Below the pieces are notes generated by a model that was given only the letters and a program-made list of their open reading frames with translations, had not been told where the DNA came from and made no database searches. From Cavia porcellus (Eukaryota > Chordata > Mammalia > Rodentia > Caviidae): a stretch of DNA of 64,000 nt. The stretch lies in contig NW_026947683.1 of NCBI RefSeq assembly GCF_034190915.1, forward strand, positions 186,001 through 250,000. The letters run 5' to 3'. The translations under genes were made by a program, and so were the position numbers. How positions within the stretch are numbered: the stretch's first letter is position 1; each line of letters opens with the position of its first letter. Below are positions 29,340 to 42,870 of the stretch, piece after piece.

Positions 29340-31416
29340 GTGATGTTTTTCTCACTCCTACTAGTGAATCTAATGTAACACACACCCATAAAATGCGCAC
29401 CACCCCGTGATGTTTTTCTCACTCCTACTAGTGAATGTAATGTAACACACACCCATACAATGCGCACCACCCCGTGATGTTTTTCTCACTCCTACTAGTG
29501 AATGTAATGTAACACACACCCATACAATGCGCACCACCCCGTGATGTTTTTCTCACTCCTCTTAGTGAATGTAATGTAACACACACCCATACAATGCGCA
29601 CCACCCCGTGATGTTTTTCTCACTCCTCTTAGTGAATGTAATGTAACACACACCCATACAATGCGCACCACCCCGTGATGTTTTTCTCACTCCTACTAGT
29701 GAATGTAATGTAACACACACCCATAAAATGCGCACCACCCCGTGATGTTTTTCTCACTCCTACTAGTGAATGTAATGTAAAACACACCCATACAATGCGC
29801 ACCACCCCGTGATGTTTTTCTCACTCCTACTAGTGAATGTAATGTGACACACACACATACAATGCGCACCACCCCGTGATGTTTTTCTCACTCCTACTAG
29901 TGAATGTAATGTGACACACACCCATACAATGCTCACCACCCCGTGATGTTTTTCTCACTCCTACTAGTGAATCTAATATAACACACACCCATACAATGCG
30001 CACCACCCCGTGATGTTTTTCTCACTCCTACTAGTGAATCTAATGTAACACACACCCATAAAATGCGCACCACCCCATGATGTTTTTCTCACTCCTACTA
30101 GTGAATCTAATGTAACACACACCCATACAATGCGCACCACCCCGTGATGTTTTTCTCACTCCTACTAGTGAATGTAATGTAACACACACCCATACGATGC
30201 GCACCACCCCGTGATGTTTTTCTCACTCCTACTAGTGAATGTAATGTAACACACACCCATACGATGCGCACCACCCCTTGATGTTTTTCTCACTCCTACT
30301 AGTGAATGTAATGTAACACACACCCATACGATGCGCACCACCCCGTGATGATTTTCTCACTCCTACTAGTGAATCTAATGTAACACACACCCATACAATG
30401 CGCACCACCCCGTGATGTTTTTCTCACTCATTCTAGTGAATCTAATGTAATACACACCCATACAATGCGCACCACCCCGTGATGTTTTTCTCACTCCTAG
30501 TAGTGAATCTAATGTAACACACACCCATACAATGCGCACCACCCCGTGATGTTTTTCTCACTCCTACTAGTGAATGTAATGTAACACACACCCATACAAT
30601 GCGCACCACCCCGTGATGTTTTTCTCACTCCTACTAGTGAATGTAATGTAACACACACCCATACAATGCGCACCACCCCGTGATGTTTTTCTCACTCCTA
30701 CTAGTGAATGTAATGTAACACACACCCATACAATGCGCACCACCCCGTGATGTTTTTCTCACTCCTACTAGTGAATGTAATGTAACACACACCCATACAA
30801 TGCGCACCACCCCGTGATGTTTTTCTCACTCCTACTAGTGAATGTAATGTAACACACACCCATACAATGCGCACCACCCCGTGATGTTTTTCTCACTCCT
30901 ACTAGTGAATGTAATGTAACACACACCCATACAATGCGCACCTCCCCGTGATGTTTTTCTCACTCCTCTTAGTGAATGTAATGTAACACACACCCATACA
31001 ATGCGCACCACCCCGTGATGTTTTTCTCACTCCTCTTAGTGAATGTAATGTAACACACACCCATACAATGCGCACCACCCCATGATGTTTTTCTCACTCC
31101 TACTAGTGAATGTAATGTAACACACACCCATAAAATGCGCACCACCCCGTGATGTTTTTCTCACTCCTACTAGTGAATGTAATGTAAAACACACCCATAC
31201 AATGCGCACCACCCCGTGATGTTTTTCTCACTCCTACTAGTGAATGTAATGTGACACACACACATACAATGCGCACCACCCCGTGATGTTTTTCTCACTC
31301 CTACTAGTGAATGTAATGTGACACACACCCATACAATGCTCACCACCCCGTGATGTTTTTCTCACTCCTACTAGTGAATCTAATATAACACACACCCATA
31401 CAATGCGCACCACCCC
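27934..31416. repeat. Dispersed 52-monomer block, copy 1 (partner 6096 bp downstream)
   Basis: The block recurs at 34030-37512 with a constant offset of 6096 bp (91 x 67 less 1). Markers at that offset: the 66-bp monomer 28269/34365, GATATTTTT near 28472/34568, CTTAG 29561/35657, GTAATAC 30447/36543 and the CCTCCCC to CTCTTAG step 30965/37061. It overlaps both the end of the 32-monomer duplication and the 21-monomer duplication, so it arose after or through them. Confidence 0.85.
29541..30947. repeat. 21-monomer duplication, copy 1 (1407 bp)
   Basis: The block holds a distinctive series: two CTCTTAG monomers, CATAAAA, a C40A monomer (GTAAAAC), two A38G monomers (GTGAC), GCTCACC, AATATAAC, CATAAAA before CCCCATG, three A53G monomers (CATACGATG), GATGATT and a C40T monomer (GTAATAC, 30447). 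The same series follows at +1407 bp. Confidence 0.9.
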
Positions 31417-32354
31417 GTGATGTTTTTCTCACTCCTACTAGTGAATCTAATGTAACACACACCCATAAAATGCGCACCACCCCATGATGTTTTTCTCACT
31501 CCTACTAGTGAATCTAATGTAACACACACCCATACAATGCGCACCACCCCGTGATGTTTTTCTCACTCCTACTAGTGAATGTAATGTAACACACACCCAT
31601 ACGATGCGCACCACCCCGTGATGTTTTTCTCACTCCTACTAGTGAATGTAATGTAACACACACCCATACGATGCGCACCACCCCTTGATGTTTTTCTCAC
31701 TCCTACTAGTGAATGTAATGTAACACACACCCATACGATGCGCACCACCCCGTGATGATTTTCTCACTCCTACTAGTGAATCTAATGTAACACACACCCA
31801 TACAATGCGCACCACCCCGTGATGTTTTTCTCACTCCTTCTAGTGAATCTAATGTAATACACACCCATACAATGCGCACCACCCCGTGATGTTTTTCTCA
31901 CTCCTAGTAGTGAATCTAATGTAACACACACCCATACAATGCGCACCACCCCGTGATGTTTTTCTCACTCCTACTAGTGAATGTAATGTAACACACACCC
32001 ATACAATGCGCACCACCCCGTGATGTTTTTCTCACTCCTACTAGTGAATGTAATGTAACACACACCCATACAATGCGCACCACCCCGTGATGTTTTTCTC
32101 ACTCCTACTAGTGAATGTAATGTAACACACACCCATACAATGCGCACCACCCCGTGATGTTTTTCTCACTCCTACTAGTGAATGTAATGTAACACACACC
32201 CATACAATGCGCACCACCCCGTGATGTTTTTCTCACTCCTACTAGTGAATGTAATGTAACACACACCCATACAATGCGCACCACCCCGTGATGTTTTTCT
32301 CACTCCTACTAGTGAATGTAATGTAACACACACCCATAAAATGCGCACCTCCCC
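30948..32354. repeat. 21-monomer duplication, copy 2 (1407 bp)
   Basis: Repeats the variant series of copy 1, including GTAATAC at 31854 and the three A53G monomers near 31602, 31669 and 31736. Differences include CCCCATG near 31080, where copy 1 has CCCCGTG, and TCATTCTAG near 30428 in copy 1 against TCCTTCTAG here. The copy ends with the A63T (CCTCCCC) monomer near 32348. Confidence 0.9.
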
Positions 32355-34029
32355 GTGATGTTTTTCTCACTCCTACTAGTGAATGTAATGTAACACACAC
32401 CCATACAATGCGCACCACCCCGTGATGATTTTCTCACTCCTACTAGTGAATCTAATGTAACACACACCCATACAATGCGCACCACCCCGTGATGTTTTTC
32501 TCACTCCTTCTAGTGAATGTAATGTAACACACACCCATACAATGCGCACCTCCCCGTGATGTTTTTCTCACTCCTAGTAGTGAATCTAATGTAACACACA
32601 CCCATAAAATGCGCACCACCCCGTGATGTTTTTCTCACTCCTACTAGTGAATGTAATGTAACACACACCCATACAATGCGCACCTCCCCGTGATGTTTTT
32701 CTCACTCCTACTAGTGAATGTAATGTAACACACACACATACAATGCGCACCACCCCGTGATGATTTTCTCACTCCTACTAGTGAATCTAATGTAACACAC
32801 ACCCATACAATGCGCACCACCCCGTGATGTTTTTCTCACTCCTTCTAGTGAATGTAATGTAACACACACCCATACAATGCGCACCTCCCCGTGATGTTTT
32901 TCTCACTCCTAGTAGTGAATCTAATGTAACACACACCCATACAATGCGCACCACCCCGTGATGTTTTTCTCACTCCTACTAGTGAATGTAATGTAACACA
33001 CACCCATACAATGCGCACCTCCCCGTGATGTTTTTCTCACTCCTAGTAGTGAATCTAATGTAACACACACCCATAAAATGCGCACCACCCCGTGATGTTT
33101 TTCTCACTCCTACTAGTGAATGTAATGTAACACACACCCATACAATGCGCACCACCCCGTGATGTTTTTCTCACTCCTACTAGTGAATGTAATGTAACAC
33201 ACACCCATACAATGCGCACCTCCCCGTGATGTTTTTCTCACTCCTAGTAGTGAATCTAATGTAACACACACCCATAAAATGCGCACCACCCCGTGATGTT
33301 TTTCTCACTCCTACTAGTGAATGTAATGTAACACACACCCATACAATGCGCACCACCCCGTGATGTTTTTCTCACTCCTACTAGTGAATGTAATGTAACA
33401 CACACCCATACAATGCGCACCACCCCGTGATGTTTTTCTCACTCCTCTTAGTGAATGTAATGTAACACACACCCATACAATGCGCACCACCCCGTGATGT
33501 TTTTCTCACTCCTCTTAGTGAATGTAATGTAACACACACCCATACAATGCGCACCACCCCGTGATGTTTTTCTCACTCCTACTAGTGAATGTAATGTAAC
33601 ACACACCCATAAAATGCGCACCACCCCGTGATGTTTTTCTCACTCCTACTAGTGAATGTAATGTAAAACACACCCATACAATGCGCACCACCCCGTGATG
33701 TTTTTCTCACTCCTACTAGTGAATGTAATGTGACACACACACATACAATGCGCACCACCCCGTGATGTTTTTCTCACTCCTACTAGTGAATGTAATGTGA
33801 CACACACCCATACAATGCTCACCACCCCGTGATGTTTTTCTCACTCCTACTAGTGAATCTAATATAACACACACCCATACAATGCGCACCACCCCGTGAT
33901 GTTTTTCTCACTCCTACTAGTGAATCTAATGTAACACACACCCATAAAATGCGCACCACCCCATGATGTTTTTCTCACTCCTACTAGTGAATCTAATGTA
34001 ACACACACCCATACAATGCGCACCACCCC
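32355..34029. repeat. 25 satellite monomers linking copies of the CTCTTAG module
   Basis: The first two thirds resemble 25.1-26.1 kb and 40.7-41.6 kb: CCTCCCC, GATGATT, TTCTAG, C22G and CATAAAA in a fixed order, with ACACACACACATAC near 32730. From about 33.4 kb the CTCTTAG, GTAAAAC, GTGAC, GCTCACC and AATATAAC series starts again but breaks off before the A53G monomers. This looks like a truncated copy of the module at 29541. Confidence 0.75.
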
Positions 34030-37000
34030 GTGATGTTTTTCTCACTCCTACTAGTGAATGTAATGTAACACACACCCATACAATGCGCACCTCCCCGTGA
34101 TGTTTTTCTCACTCCTAGTAGTGAATCTAATGTAACACACACCCATAAAATGCGCACCACCCCGTGATGTTTTTCTCACTCCTACTAGTGAATGTAATGT
34201 AACACACACCCATACAATGCGCACCACCCCGTGATGTTTTTCTCACTCCTACTAGTGAATCTAATGTAACACACACCCATACAATGCGCACCACCCCGTG
34301 ATGTTTTTCTCACTCCTACTAGTGAATGTAATGTAACACACACCCATACAATGCGCACCACCCCGTGATGTTTTTTCACTCCTACTAGTGAATGTAATGT
34401 AACACACACCCATACAATGCGCACCACCCCGTGATGTTTTTCTCACTCCTACTAGTGAATGTAATGTAACACACACCCATACAATGCGCACCACCCCGTG
34501 ATGTTTTTCTCACTCCTACTAGTGAATGTAATGTAACACACACCCATACAATGCGCACCACCCCGTGATATTTTTCTCACTCCTACTAGTGAATGTAATG
34601 TAACATACACCCATACAATGCGCACCTCCCCGTGATGTTTTTCCCACTCCTAGTAGTGAATCTAATGTAACACACACCCATAAAATGCGCACCACCCCGT
34701 GATGTTTTTCTCACTCCTACTAGTGAATCTAATGTAACACACACCCATAAAATGCGCACCACCCCGTGATGTTTTTCTCACTCCTACTAGTGAATCTAAT
34801 GTAACACACACCCATACAATGCGCACCACCCCGTGATGTTTTTCTCACTCCTACTAGTGAATGTAATGTAACACACACCCATACAATGCGAACCACCCCG
34901 TGATGTTTTTCTCACTCCTACTAGTGAATGTAATGTAACACACACCCATAAAATGCGCACCACCCCGTGATGTTTTTCTCACTCCTTCTAGTGAATCTAA
35001 TGTAACACACACCCATACAATGCGCACCACCCCGTGATTTTTTTCTCACTCCTACTAGTGAATCTAATGTAACACACACCCATACAATGCGCACCACCCC
35101 CTGATGTTTTTCTCACTCCTACTAGTGAATGTAATGTAACACACACCCATACAATGCGCACCTCCCCTTGATGTTTTTCTCACTCCTACTAGTGAATGTA
35201 ATGTAACACACACCCATACAATGCGCACCACCCCGTGATGATTTTCTCACTCCTACTAGTGAATCTAATGTAACACACACCCATACAATGCGCACCACCC
35301 CGTGATGATTTTCTCACTCCTTCTAGTGAATCTAATGTAACACACACCCATACAATGCGCACCACCCCGTGATGTTTTTCTCACTCCTACTAGTGAATCT
35401 AATGTAACACACACCCATACAATGCGCACCACCCCGTGATGTTTTTCTCACTCCTACTAGTGAATCTAATGTAACACACACCCATAAAATGCGCACCACC
35501 CCGTGATGTTTTTCTCACTCCTACTAGTGAATGTAATGTAACACACACCCATACAATGCGCACCACCCCGTGATGTTTTTCTCACTCCTACTAGTGAATG
35601 TAATGTAACACACACCCATACAATGCGCACCACCCCGTGATGTTTTTCTCACTCCTCTTAGTGAATGTAATGTAACACACACCCATACAATGCGCACCAC
35701 CCCGTGATGTTTTTCTCACTCCTCTTAGTGAATGTAATGTAACACACACCCATACAATGCGCACCACCCCGTGATGTTTTTCTCACTCCTACTAGTGAAT
35801 GTAATGTAACACACACCCATAAAATGCGCACCACCCCGTGATGTTTTTCTCACTCCTACTAGTGAATGTAATGTAAAACACACCCATACAATGCGCACCA
35901 CCCCGTGATGTTTTTCTCACTCCTACTAGTGAATGTAATGTGACACACACACATACAATGCGCACCACCCCGTGATGTTTTTCTCACTCCTACTAGTGAA
36001 TGTAATGTGACACACACCCATACAATGCTCACCACCCCGTGATGTTTTTCTCACTCCTACTAGTGAATCTAATATAACACACACCCATACAATGCGCACC
36101 ACCCCGTGATGTTTTTCTCACTCCTACTAGTGAATCTAATGTAACACACACCCATAAAATGCGCACCACCCCATGATGTTTTTCTCACTCCTACTAGTGA
36201 ATCTAATGTAACACACACCCATACAATGCGCACCACCCCGTGATGTTTTTCTCACTCCTACTAGTGAATGTAATGTAACACACACCCATACGATGCGCAC
36301 CACCCCGTGATGTTTTTCTCACTCCTACTAGTGAATGTAATGTAACACACACCCATACGATGCGCACCACCCCTTGATGTTTTTCTCACTCCTACTAGTG
36401 AATGTAATGTAACACACACCCATACGATGCGCACCACCCCGTGATGATTTTCTCACTCCTACTAGTGAATCTAATGTAACACACACCCATACAATGCGCA
36501 CCACCCCGTGATGTTTTTCTCACTCCTTCTAGTGAATCTAATGTAATACACACCCATACAATGCGCACCACCCCGTGATGTTTTTCTCACTCCTAGTAGT
36601 GAATCTAATGTAACACACACCCATACAATGCGCACCACCCCGTGATGTTTTTCTCACTCCTACTAGTGAATGTAATGTAACACACACCCATACAATGCGC
36701 ACCACCCCGTGATGTTTTTCTCACTCCTACTAGTGAATGTAATGTAACACACACCCATACAATGCGCACCACCCCGTGATGTTTTTCTCACTCCTACTAG
36801 TGAATGTAATGTAACACACACCCATACAATGCGCACCACCCCGTGATGTTTTTCTCACTCCTACTAGTGAATGTAATGTAACACACACCCATACAATGCG
36901 CACCACCCCGTGATGTTTTTCTCACTCCTACTAGTGAATGTAATGTAACACACACCCATACAATGCGCACCACCCCGTGATGTTTTTCTCACTCCTACTA

Positions 37001-37512
37001 GTGAATGTAATGTAACACACACCCATACAATGCGCACCTCCCCGTGATGTTTTTCTCACTCCTCTTAGTGAATGTAATGTAACACACACCCATACAATGC
37101 GCACCACCCCGTGATGTTTTTCTCACTCCTCTTAGTGAATGTAATGTAACACACACCCATACAATGCGCACCACCCCGTGATGTTTTTCTCACTCCTACT
37201 AGTGAATGTAATGTAACACACACCCATAAAATGCGCACCACCCCGTGATGTTTTTCTCACTCCTACTAGTGAATGTAATGTAAAACACACCCATACAATG
37301 CGCACCACCCCGTGATGTTTTTCTCACTCCTACTAGTGAATGTAATGTGACACACACACATACAATGCGCACCACCCCGTGATGTTTTTCTCACTCCTAC
37401 TAGTGAATGTAATGTGACACACACCCATACAATGCTCACCACCCCGTGATGTTTTTCTCACTCCTACTAGTGAATCTAATATAACACACACCCATACAAT
37501 GCGCACCACCCC
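34030..37512. repeat. Dispersed 52-monomer block, copy 2
   Basis: Partner of 27934-31416 at +6096 bp. Differences from copy 1 include GTAACATACAC near 34602 (only here), CACCAGCCCG near 29267 and CTACTTGTG near 29022 (only in copy 1), and CCCCATG near 31080 (only in copy 1). Matching ends where copy 1 has CATAAAA (near 31467) and copy 2 has CATACAA. Confidence 0.85.
35503..37043. repeat. 23-monomer block, copy 1 (partner at +2412 bp)
   Basis: The CTCTTAG-to-CCTCCCC series here recurs at 37915-39455, a shift of 36 monomers. GTAATAC lies at 36543 and 38955. With 29541 and 30948 this gives four full copies of the module. Other partial copies start near 33448 and 37061. Confidence 0.85.
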
Positions 37513-37914
37513 GTGATGTTTTTCTCACTCCTACTAGTGAATCTAATGTAACACACACCCATACAATGCGCACCACCCCGTGATGTTTTTCTCACTCCTT
37601 CTAGTGAATCTAATGTAACACACACCCATACAATGCGCACCTCCCCGTGATGTTTTTCTCACTCCTAGTAGTGAATCTAATGTAACACACACCCATAAAA
37701 TGCGCACCACCCCGTGATGTTTTTCTCACTCCTACTAGTGAATGTAATGTAACACACACCCATACAATGCGCACCACCCCGTGATGTTTTTCTCACTCCT
37801 ACTAGTGAATGTAATGTAACACACACCCATACAATGCGCACCTCCCCGTGATGTTTTTCTCACTCCTAGTAGTGAATCTAATGTAACACACACCCATAAA
37901 ATGCGCACCACCCC
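37513..37914. repeat. Six-monomer linker of ordinary satellite
   Basis: Connects the end of the 52-monomer block to the next copy of the CTCTTAG module. It carries TTCTAG, then CCTCCCC followed by C22G with CATAAAA, twice. I see nothing else in it. Confidence 0.7.
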
Positions 37915-39455
37915 GTGATGTTTTTCTCACTCCTACTAGTGAATGTAATGTAACACACACCCATACAATGCGCACCACCCCGTGATGTTTTTCTCACTCC
38001 TACTAGTGAATGTAATGTAACACACACCCATACAATGCGCACCACCCCGTGATGTTTTTCTCACTCCTCTTAGTGAATGTAATGTAACACACACCCATAC
38101 AATGCGCACCACCCCGTGATGTTTTTCTCACTCCTCTTAGTGAATGTAATGTAACACACACCCATACAATGCGCACCACCCCGTGATGTTTTTCTCACTC
38201 CTACTAGTGAATGTAATGTAACACACACCCATAAAATGCGCACCACCCCGTGATGTTTTTCTCACTCCTACTAGTGAATGTAATGTAAAACACACCCATA
38301 CAATGCGCACCACCCCGTGATGTTTTTCTCACTCCTACTAGTGAATGTAATGTGACACACACACATACAATGCGCACCACCCCGTGATGTTTTTCTCACT
38401 CCTACTAGTGAATGTAATGTGACACACACCCATACAATGCTCACCACCCCGTGATGTTTTTCTCACTCCTACTAGTGAATCTAATATAACACACACCCAT
38501 ACAATGCGCACCACCCCGTGATGTTTTTCTCACTCCTACTAGTGAATCTAATGTAACACACACCCATAAAATGCGCACCACCCCATGATGTTTTTCTCAC
38601 TCCTACTAGTGAATCTAATGTAACACACACCCATACAATGCGCACCACCCCGTGATGTTTTTCTCACTCCTACTAGTGAATGTAATGTAACACACACCCA
38701 TACGATGCGCACCACCCCGTGATGTTTTTCTCACTCCTACTAGTGAATGTAATGTAACACACACCCATACGATGCGCACCACCCCTTGATGTTTTTCTCA
38801 CTCCTACTAGTGAATGTAATGTAACACACACCCATACGATGCGCACCACCCCGTGATGATTTTCTCACTCCTACTAGTGAATCTAATGTAACACACACCC
38901 ATACAATGCGCACCACCCCGTGATGTTTTTCTCACTCCTTCTAGTGAATCTAATGTAATACACACCCATACAATGCGCACCACCCCGTGATGTTTTTCTC
39001 ACTCCTAGTAGTGAATCTAATGTAACACACACCCATACAATGCGCACCACCCCGTGATGTTTTTCTCACTCCTACTAGTGAATGTAATGTAACACACACC
39101 CATACAATGCGCACCACCCCGTGATGTTTTTCTCACTCCTACTAGTGAATGTAATGTAACACACACCCATACAATGCGCACCACCCCGTGATGTTTTTCT
39201 CACTCCTACTAGTGAATGTAATGTAACACACACCCATACAATGCGCACCACCCCGTGATGTTTTTCTCACTCCTACTAGTGAATGTAATGTAACACACAC
39301 CCATACAATGTGCACCACCCCGTGATGTTTTTCTCACTCCTACTAGTGAATGTAATGTAACACACACCCATACAATGCGCACCACCCCGTGATGTTTTTC
39401 TCACTCCTACTAGTGAATGTAATGTAACACACACCCATACAATGCGCACCTCCCC
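37915..39455. repeat. 23-monomer block, copy 2
   Basis: Partner of 35503-37043 at +2412 bp, with two CTCTTAG monomers near 38065 and 38132, A53G monomers near 38703, 38770 and 38837, and GTAATAC at 38955. One CpG-type change (TGTGCACC near 39309) is private. The copies diverge at 39456, where copy 1 continues with CTCTTAG and copy 2 with ACTAG. Confidence 0.85.
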
Positions 39456-39924
39456 GTGATGTTTTTCTCACTCCTACTAGTGAATGTAATGTAACACACA
39501 CCCATACAATGCGCACCACCCCGTGATGATTTTCTCACTCCTACTAGTGAATCTAATGTAACACACACCCATACAATGCGCACCACCCCGTGATGTTTTT
39601 CTCACTCCTTCTAGTGAATGTAATGTAACACACACCCATACAATGCGCACCTCCCCGTGATGTTTTTCTCACTCCTAGTAGTGAATCTAATGTAACACAC
39701 ACCCATAAAATGCGCACCACCCCGTGATGTTTTTCTCACTCCTACTAGTGAATGTAATGTAACACACACCCATACAATGCGCACCTCCCCGTGATGTTTT
39801 TCTCACTCCTACTAGTGAATGTAATGTAACACACACACATACAATGCGCACCACCCCGTGATGATTTTCTCACTCCTACTAGTGAATCTAATGTAACACA
39901 CACCCATACAATGCGCACCACCCC
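38652..39924. repeat. 19-monomer duplication, copy 1 (1273 bp)
   Basis: Starts with the first A53G monomer and ends with the GATGATT monomer at 39858. The second copy follows directly at +1273 bp (19 x 67). The end is abrupt: GATGATT is normally followed by a TTCTAG monomer, but here it is followed by the first A53G monomer of copy 2. Confidence 0.9.
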
Positions 39925-41197
39925 GTGATGTTTTTCTCACTCCTACTAGTGAATGTAATGTAACACACACCCATACGATGCGCACCACCCCGTGATGTTT
40001 TTCTCACTCCTACTAGTGAATGTAATGTAACACACACCCATACGATGCGCACCACCCCTTGATGTTTTTCTCACTCCTACTAGTGAATGTAATGTAACAC
40101 ACACCCATACGATGCGCACCACCCCGTGATGATTTTCTCACTCCTACTAGTGAATCTAATGTAACACACACCCATACAATGCGCACCACCCCGTGATGTT
40201 TTTCTCACTCCTTCTAGTGAATCTAATGTAATACACACCCATACAATGCGCACCACCCCGTGATGTTTTTCTCACTCCTAGTAGTGAATCTAATGTAACA
40301 CACACCCATACAATGCGCACCACCCCGTGATGTTTTTCTCACTCCTACTAGTGAATGTAATGTAACACACACCCATACAATGCGCACCACCCCGTGATGT
40401 TTTTCTCACTCCTACTAGTGAATGTAATGTAACACACACCCATACAATGCGCACCACCCCGTGATGTTTTTCTCACTCCTACTAGTGAATGTAATGTAAC
40501 ACACACCCATACAATGCGCACCACCCCGTGATGTTTTTCTCACTCCTACTAGTGAATGTAATGTAACACACACCCATACAATGCGCACCACCCCGTGATG
40601 TTTTTCTCACTCCTACTAGTGAATGTAATGTAACACACACCCATACAATGCGCACCACCCCGTGATGTTTTTCTCACTCCTACTAGTGAATGTAATGTAA
40701 CACACACCCATACAATGCGCACCTCCCCGTGATGTTTTTCTCACTCCTACTAGTGAATGTAATGTAACACACACCCATACAATGCGCACCACCCCGTGAT
40801 GATTTTCTCACTCCTACTAGTGAATCTAATGTAACACACACCCATACAATGCGCACCACCCCGTGATGTTTTTCTCACTCCTTCTAGTGAATGTAATGTA
40901 ACACACACCCATACAATGCGCACCTCCCCGTGATGTTTTTCTCACTCCTAGTAGTGAATCTAATGTAACACACACCCATAAAATGCGCACCACCCCGTGA
41001 TGTTTTTCTCACTCCTACTAGTGAATGTAATGTAACACACACCCATACAATGCGCACCTCCCCGTGATGTTTTTCTCACTCCTACTAGTGAATGTAATGT
41101 AACACACACACATACAATGCGCACCACCCCGTGATGATTTTCTCACTCCTACTAGTGAATCTAATGTAACACACACCCATACAATGCGCACCACCCC
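39925..41197. repeat. 19-monomer duplication, copy 2 (1273 bp)
   Basis: Repeats the A53G triplet, GATGATT, TTCTAG with GTAATAC (40228) and the downstream C22G monomer (40951, partner 39678). It ends with GATGATT at 41131. After it the array resumes with TTCTAG, the normal successor. Confidence 0.9.
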
Positions 41198-42269
41198 GTG
41201 ATGTTTTTCTCACTCCTTCTAGTGAATGTAATGTAACACACACCCATACAATGCGCACCTCCCCGTGATGTTTTTCTCACTCCTAGTAGTGAATCTAATG
41301 TAACACACACCCATACAATGCGCACCACCCCGTGATGTTTTTCTCACTCCTACTAGTGAATGTAATGTAACACACACCCATACAATGCGCACCTCCCCGT
41401 GATGTTTTTCTCACTCCTAGTAGTGAATCTAATGTAACACACACCCATAAAATGCGCACCACCCCGTGATGTTTTTCTCACTCCTACTAGTGAATGTAAT
41501 GTAACACACACCCATACAATGCGCACCACCCCGTGATGTTTTTCTCACTCCTACTAGTGAATGTAATGTAACACACACCCATACAATGCGCACCTCCCCG
41601 TGATGTTTTTCTCACTCCTAGTAGTGAATCTAATGTAACACACACCCATAAAATGCGCACCACCCCGTGATGTTTTTCTCACTCCTACTAGTGAATCTAA
41701 TGTAACACACACCCATAAAATGCGCACCACCCCGTGATGTTTTTCTCACTCCTACTAGTGAATCTAATGTAACACACACCCATACAATGCGCACCACCCC
41801 GTGATGTTTTTCTCACTCCTACTAGTGAATGTAATGTAACACACACCCATACAATGCGAACCACCCCGTGATGTTTTTCTCACTCCTACTAGTGAATGTA
41901 ATGTAACACACACCCATAAAATGCGCACCACCCCGTGATGTTTTTCTCACTCCTTCTAGTGAATGTAATGTAACACACACCCATACAATGCGCACCACCC
42001 CGTGATGTTTTTCTCACTCCTACTAGTGAATCTAATGTAACACACACCCATACAATGCGCACCACCCCGTGATGTTTTTCTCACTCCTACTAGTGAATCT
42101 AATGTAACACACACCCATACAATGCGCACCACCCCGTGATGTTTTTCTCACTCCTACTAGTGAATCTAATGTAACACACACCCATACAATGCGCACCACC
42201 CCGTGATGTTTTTCTCAATCCTCCTAGTGAATCTAATGTAACACACACCCATACAATGCGCACCACCCC

Positions 42270-42334
42270 GATGTTTTTCTCACTCCTACTAGTGAATCTA
42301 ATGTAACACACACCCATACAATGCGCACCACCCC
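42270..42334. repeat. 65-bp monomer beginning GATG, seven copies in the right third
   Basis: The initial GTGATG has lost two bases, so CCCC is followed directly by GATG. Copies start at 42270, 45886, 48564, 50773, 55059, 57268 and 61018. Each is preceded by a monomer with CTCAATCCTCCTAG, so the pair has been copied as a unit. The copies at 50773 and 57268 also share CACTACCCC just before them, which groups them as sisters. Confidence 0.95.
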
Positions 42335-42870
42335 GTGATGTTTTTCTCACTCCTACTAGTGAATGTAATGTAACACACACCCATACAATGCGCACCACCC
42401 CGTGATGTTTTTCTCACTCCTACTAGTGAATGTAATGTAACACACACCCATACAATGCGCACCACCCCGTGATGTTTTTCTCACTCCTACTAGTGAATGT
42501 AATGTAACACACACCCATACAATGCGCACCTCCCCTTGATGTTTTTCTCACTCCTACTAGTGAATGTAATGTAACACACACCCATACAATGCGCACCACC
42601 CCGTGATGATTTTCTCACTCCTACTAGTGAATCTAATGTAACACACACCCATACAATGCGCACCACCCCGTGATGTTTTTCTCACTCCTTCTAGTGAATC
42701 TAATGTAACACACACCCATACAATGCGCACCACCCCGTGATGTTTTTCTCACTCCTACTAGTGAATCTAATGTAACACACACCCATACAATGCGCACCAC
42801 CCCGTGATGTTTTTCTCACTCCTACTAGTGAATCTAATGTAACACACACCCATAAAATGCGCACCACCCC

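Larger units (their letters stand above)
39255..42870. repeat. 54-monomer duplication, copy 1 (3616 bp)
   Basis: The offset to copy 2 is 3616 bp (54 x 67 less 2). The 2-bp loss is in the 65-bp monomer at 42270, which begins GATG instead of GTGATG. The block carries the junction of the 19-monomer duplication inside it, so it was copied after that event. TGTGCACC near 39309 is not shared by copy 2. Confidence 0.92.
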
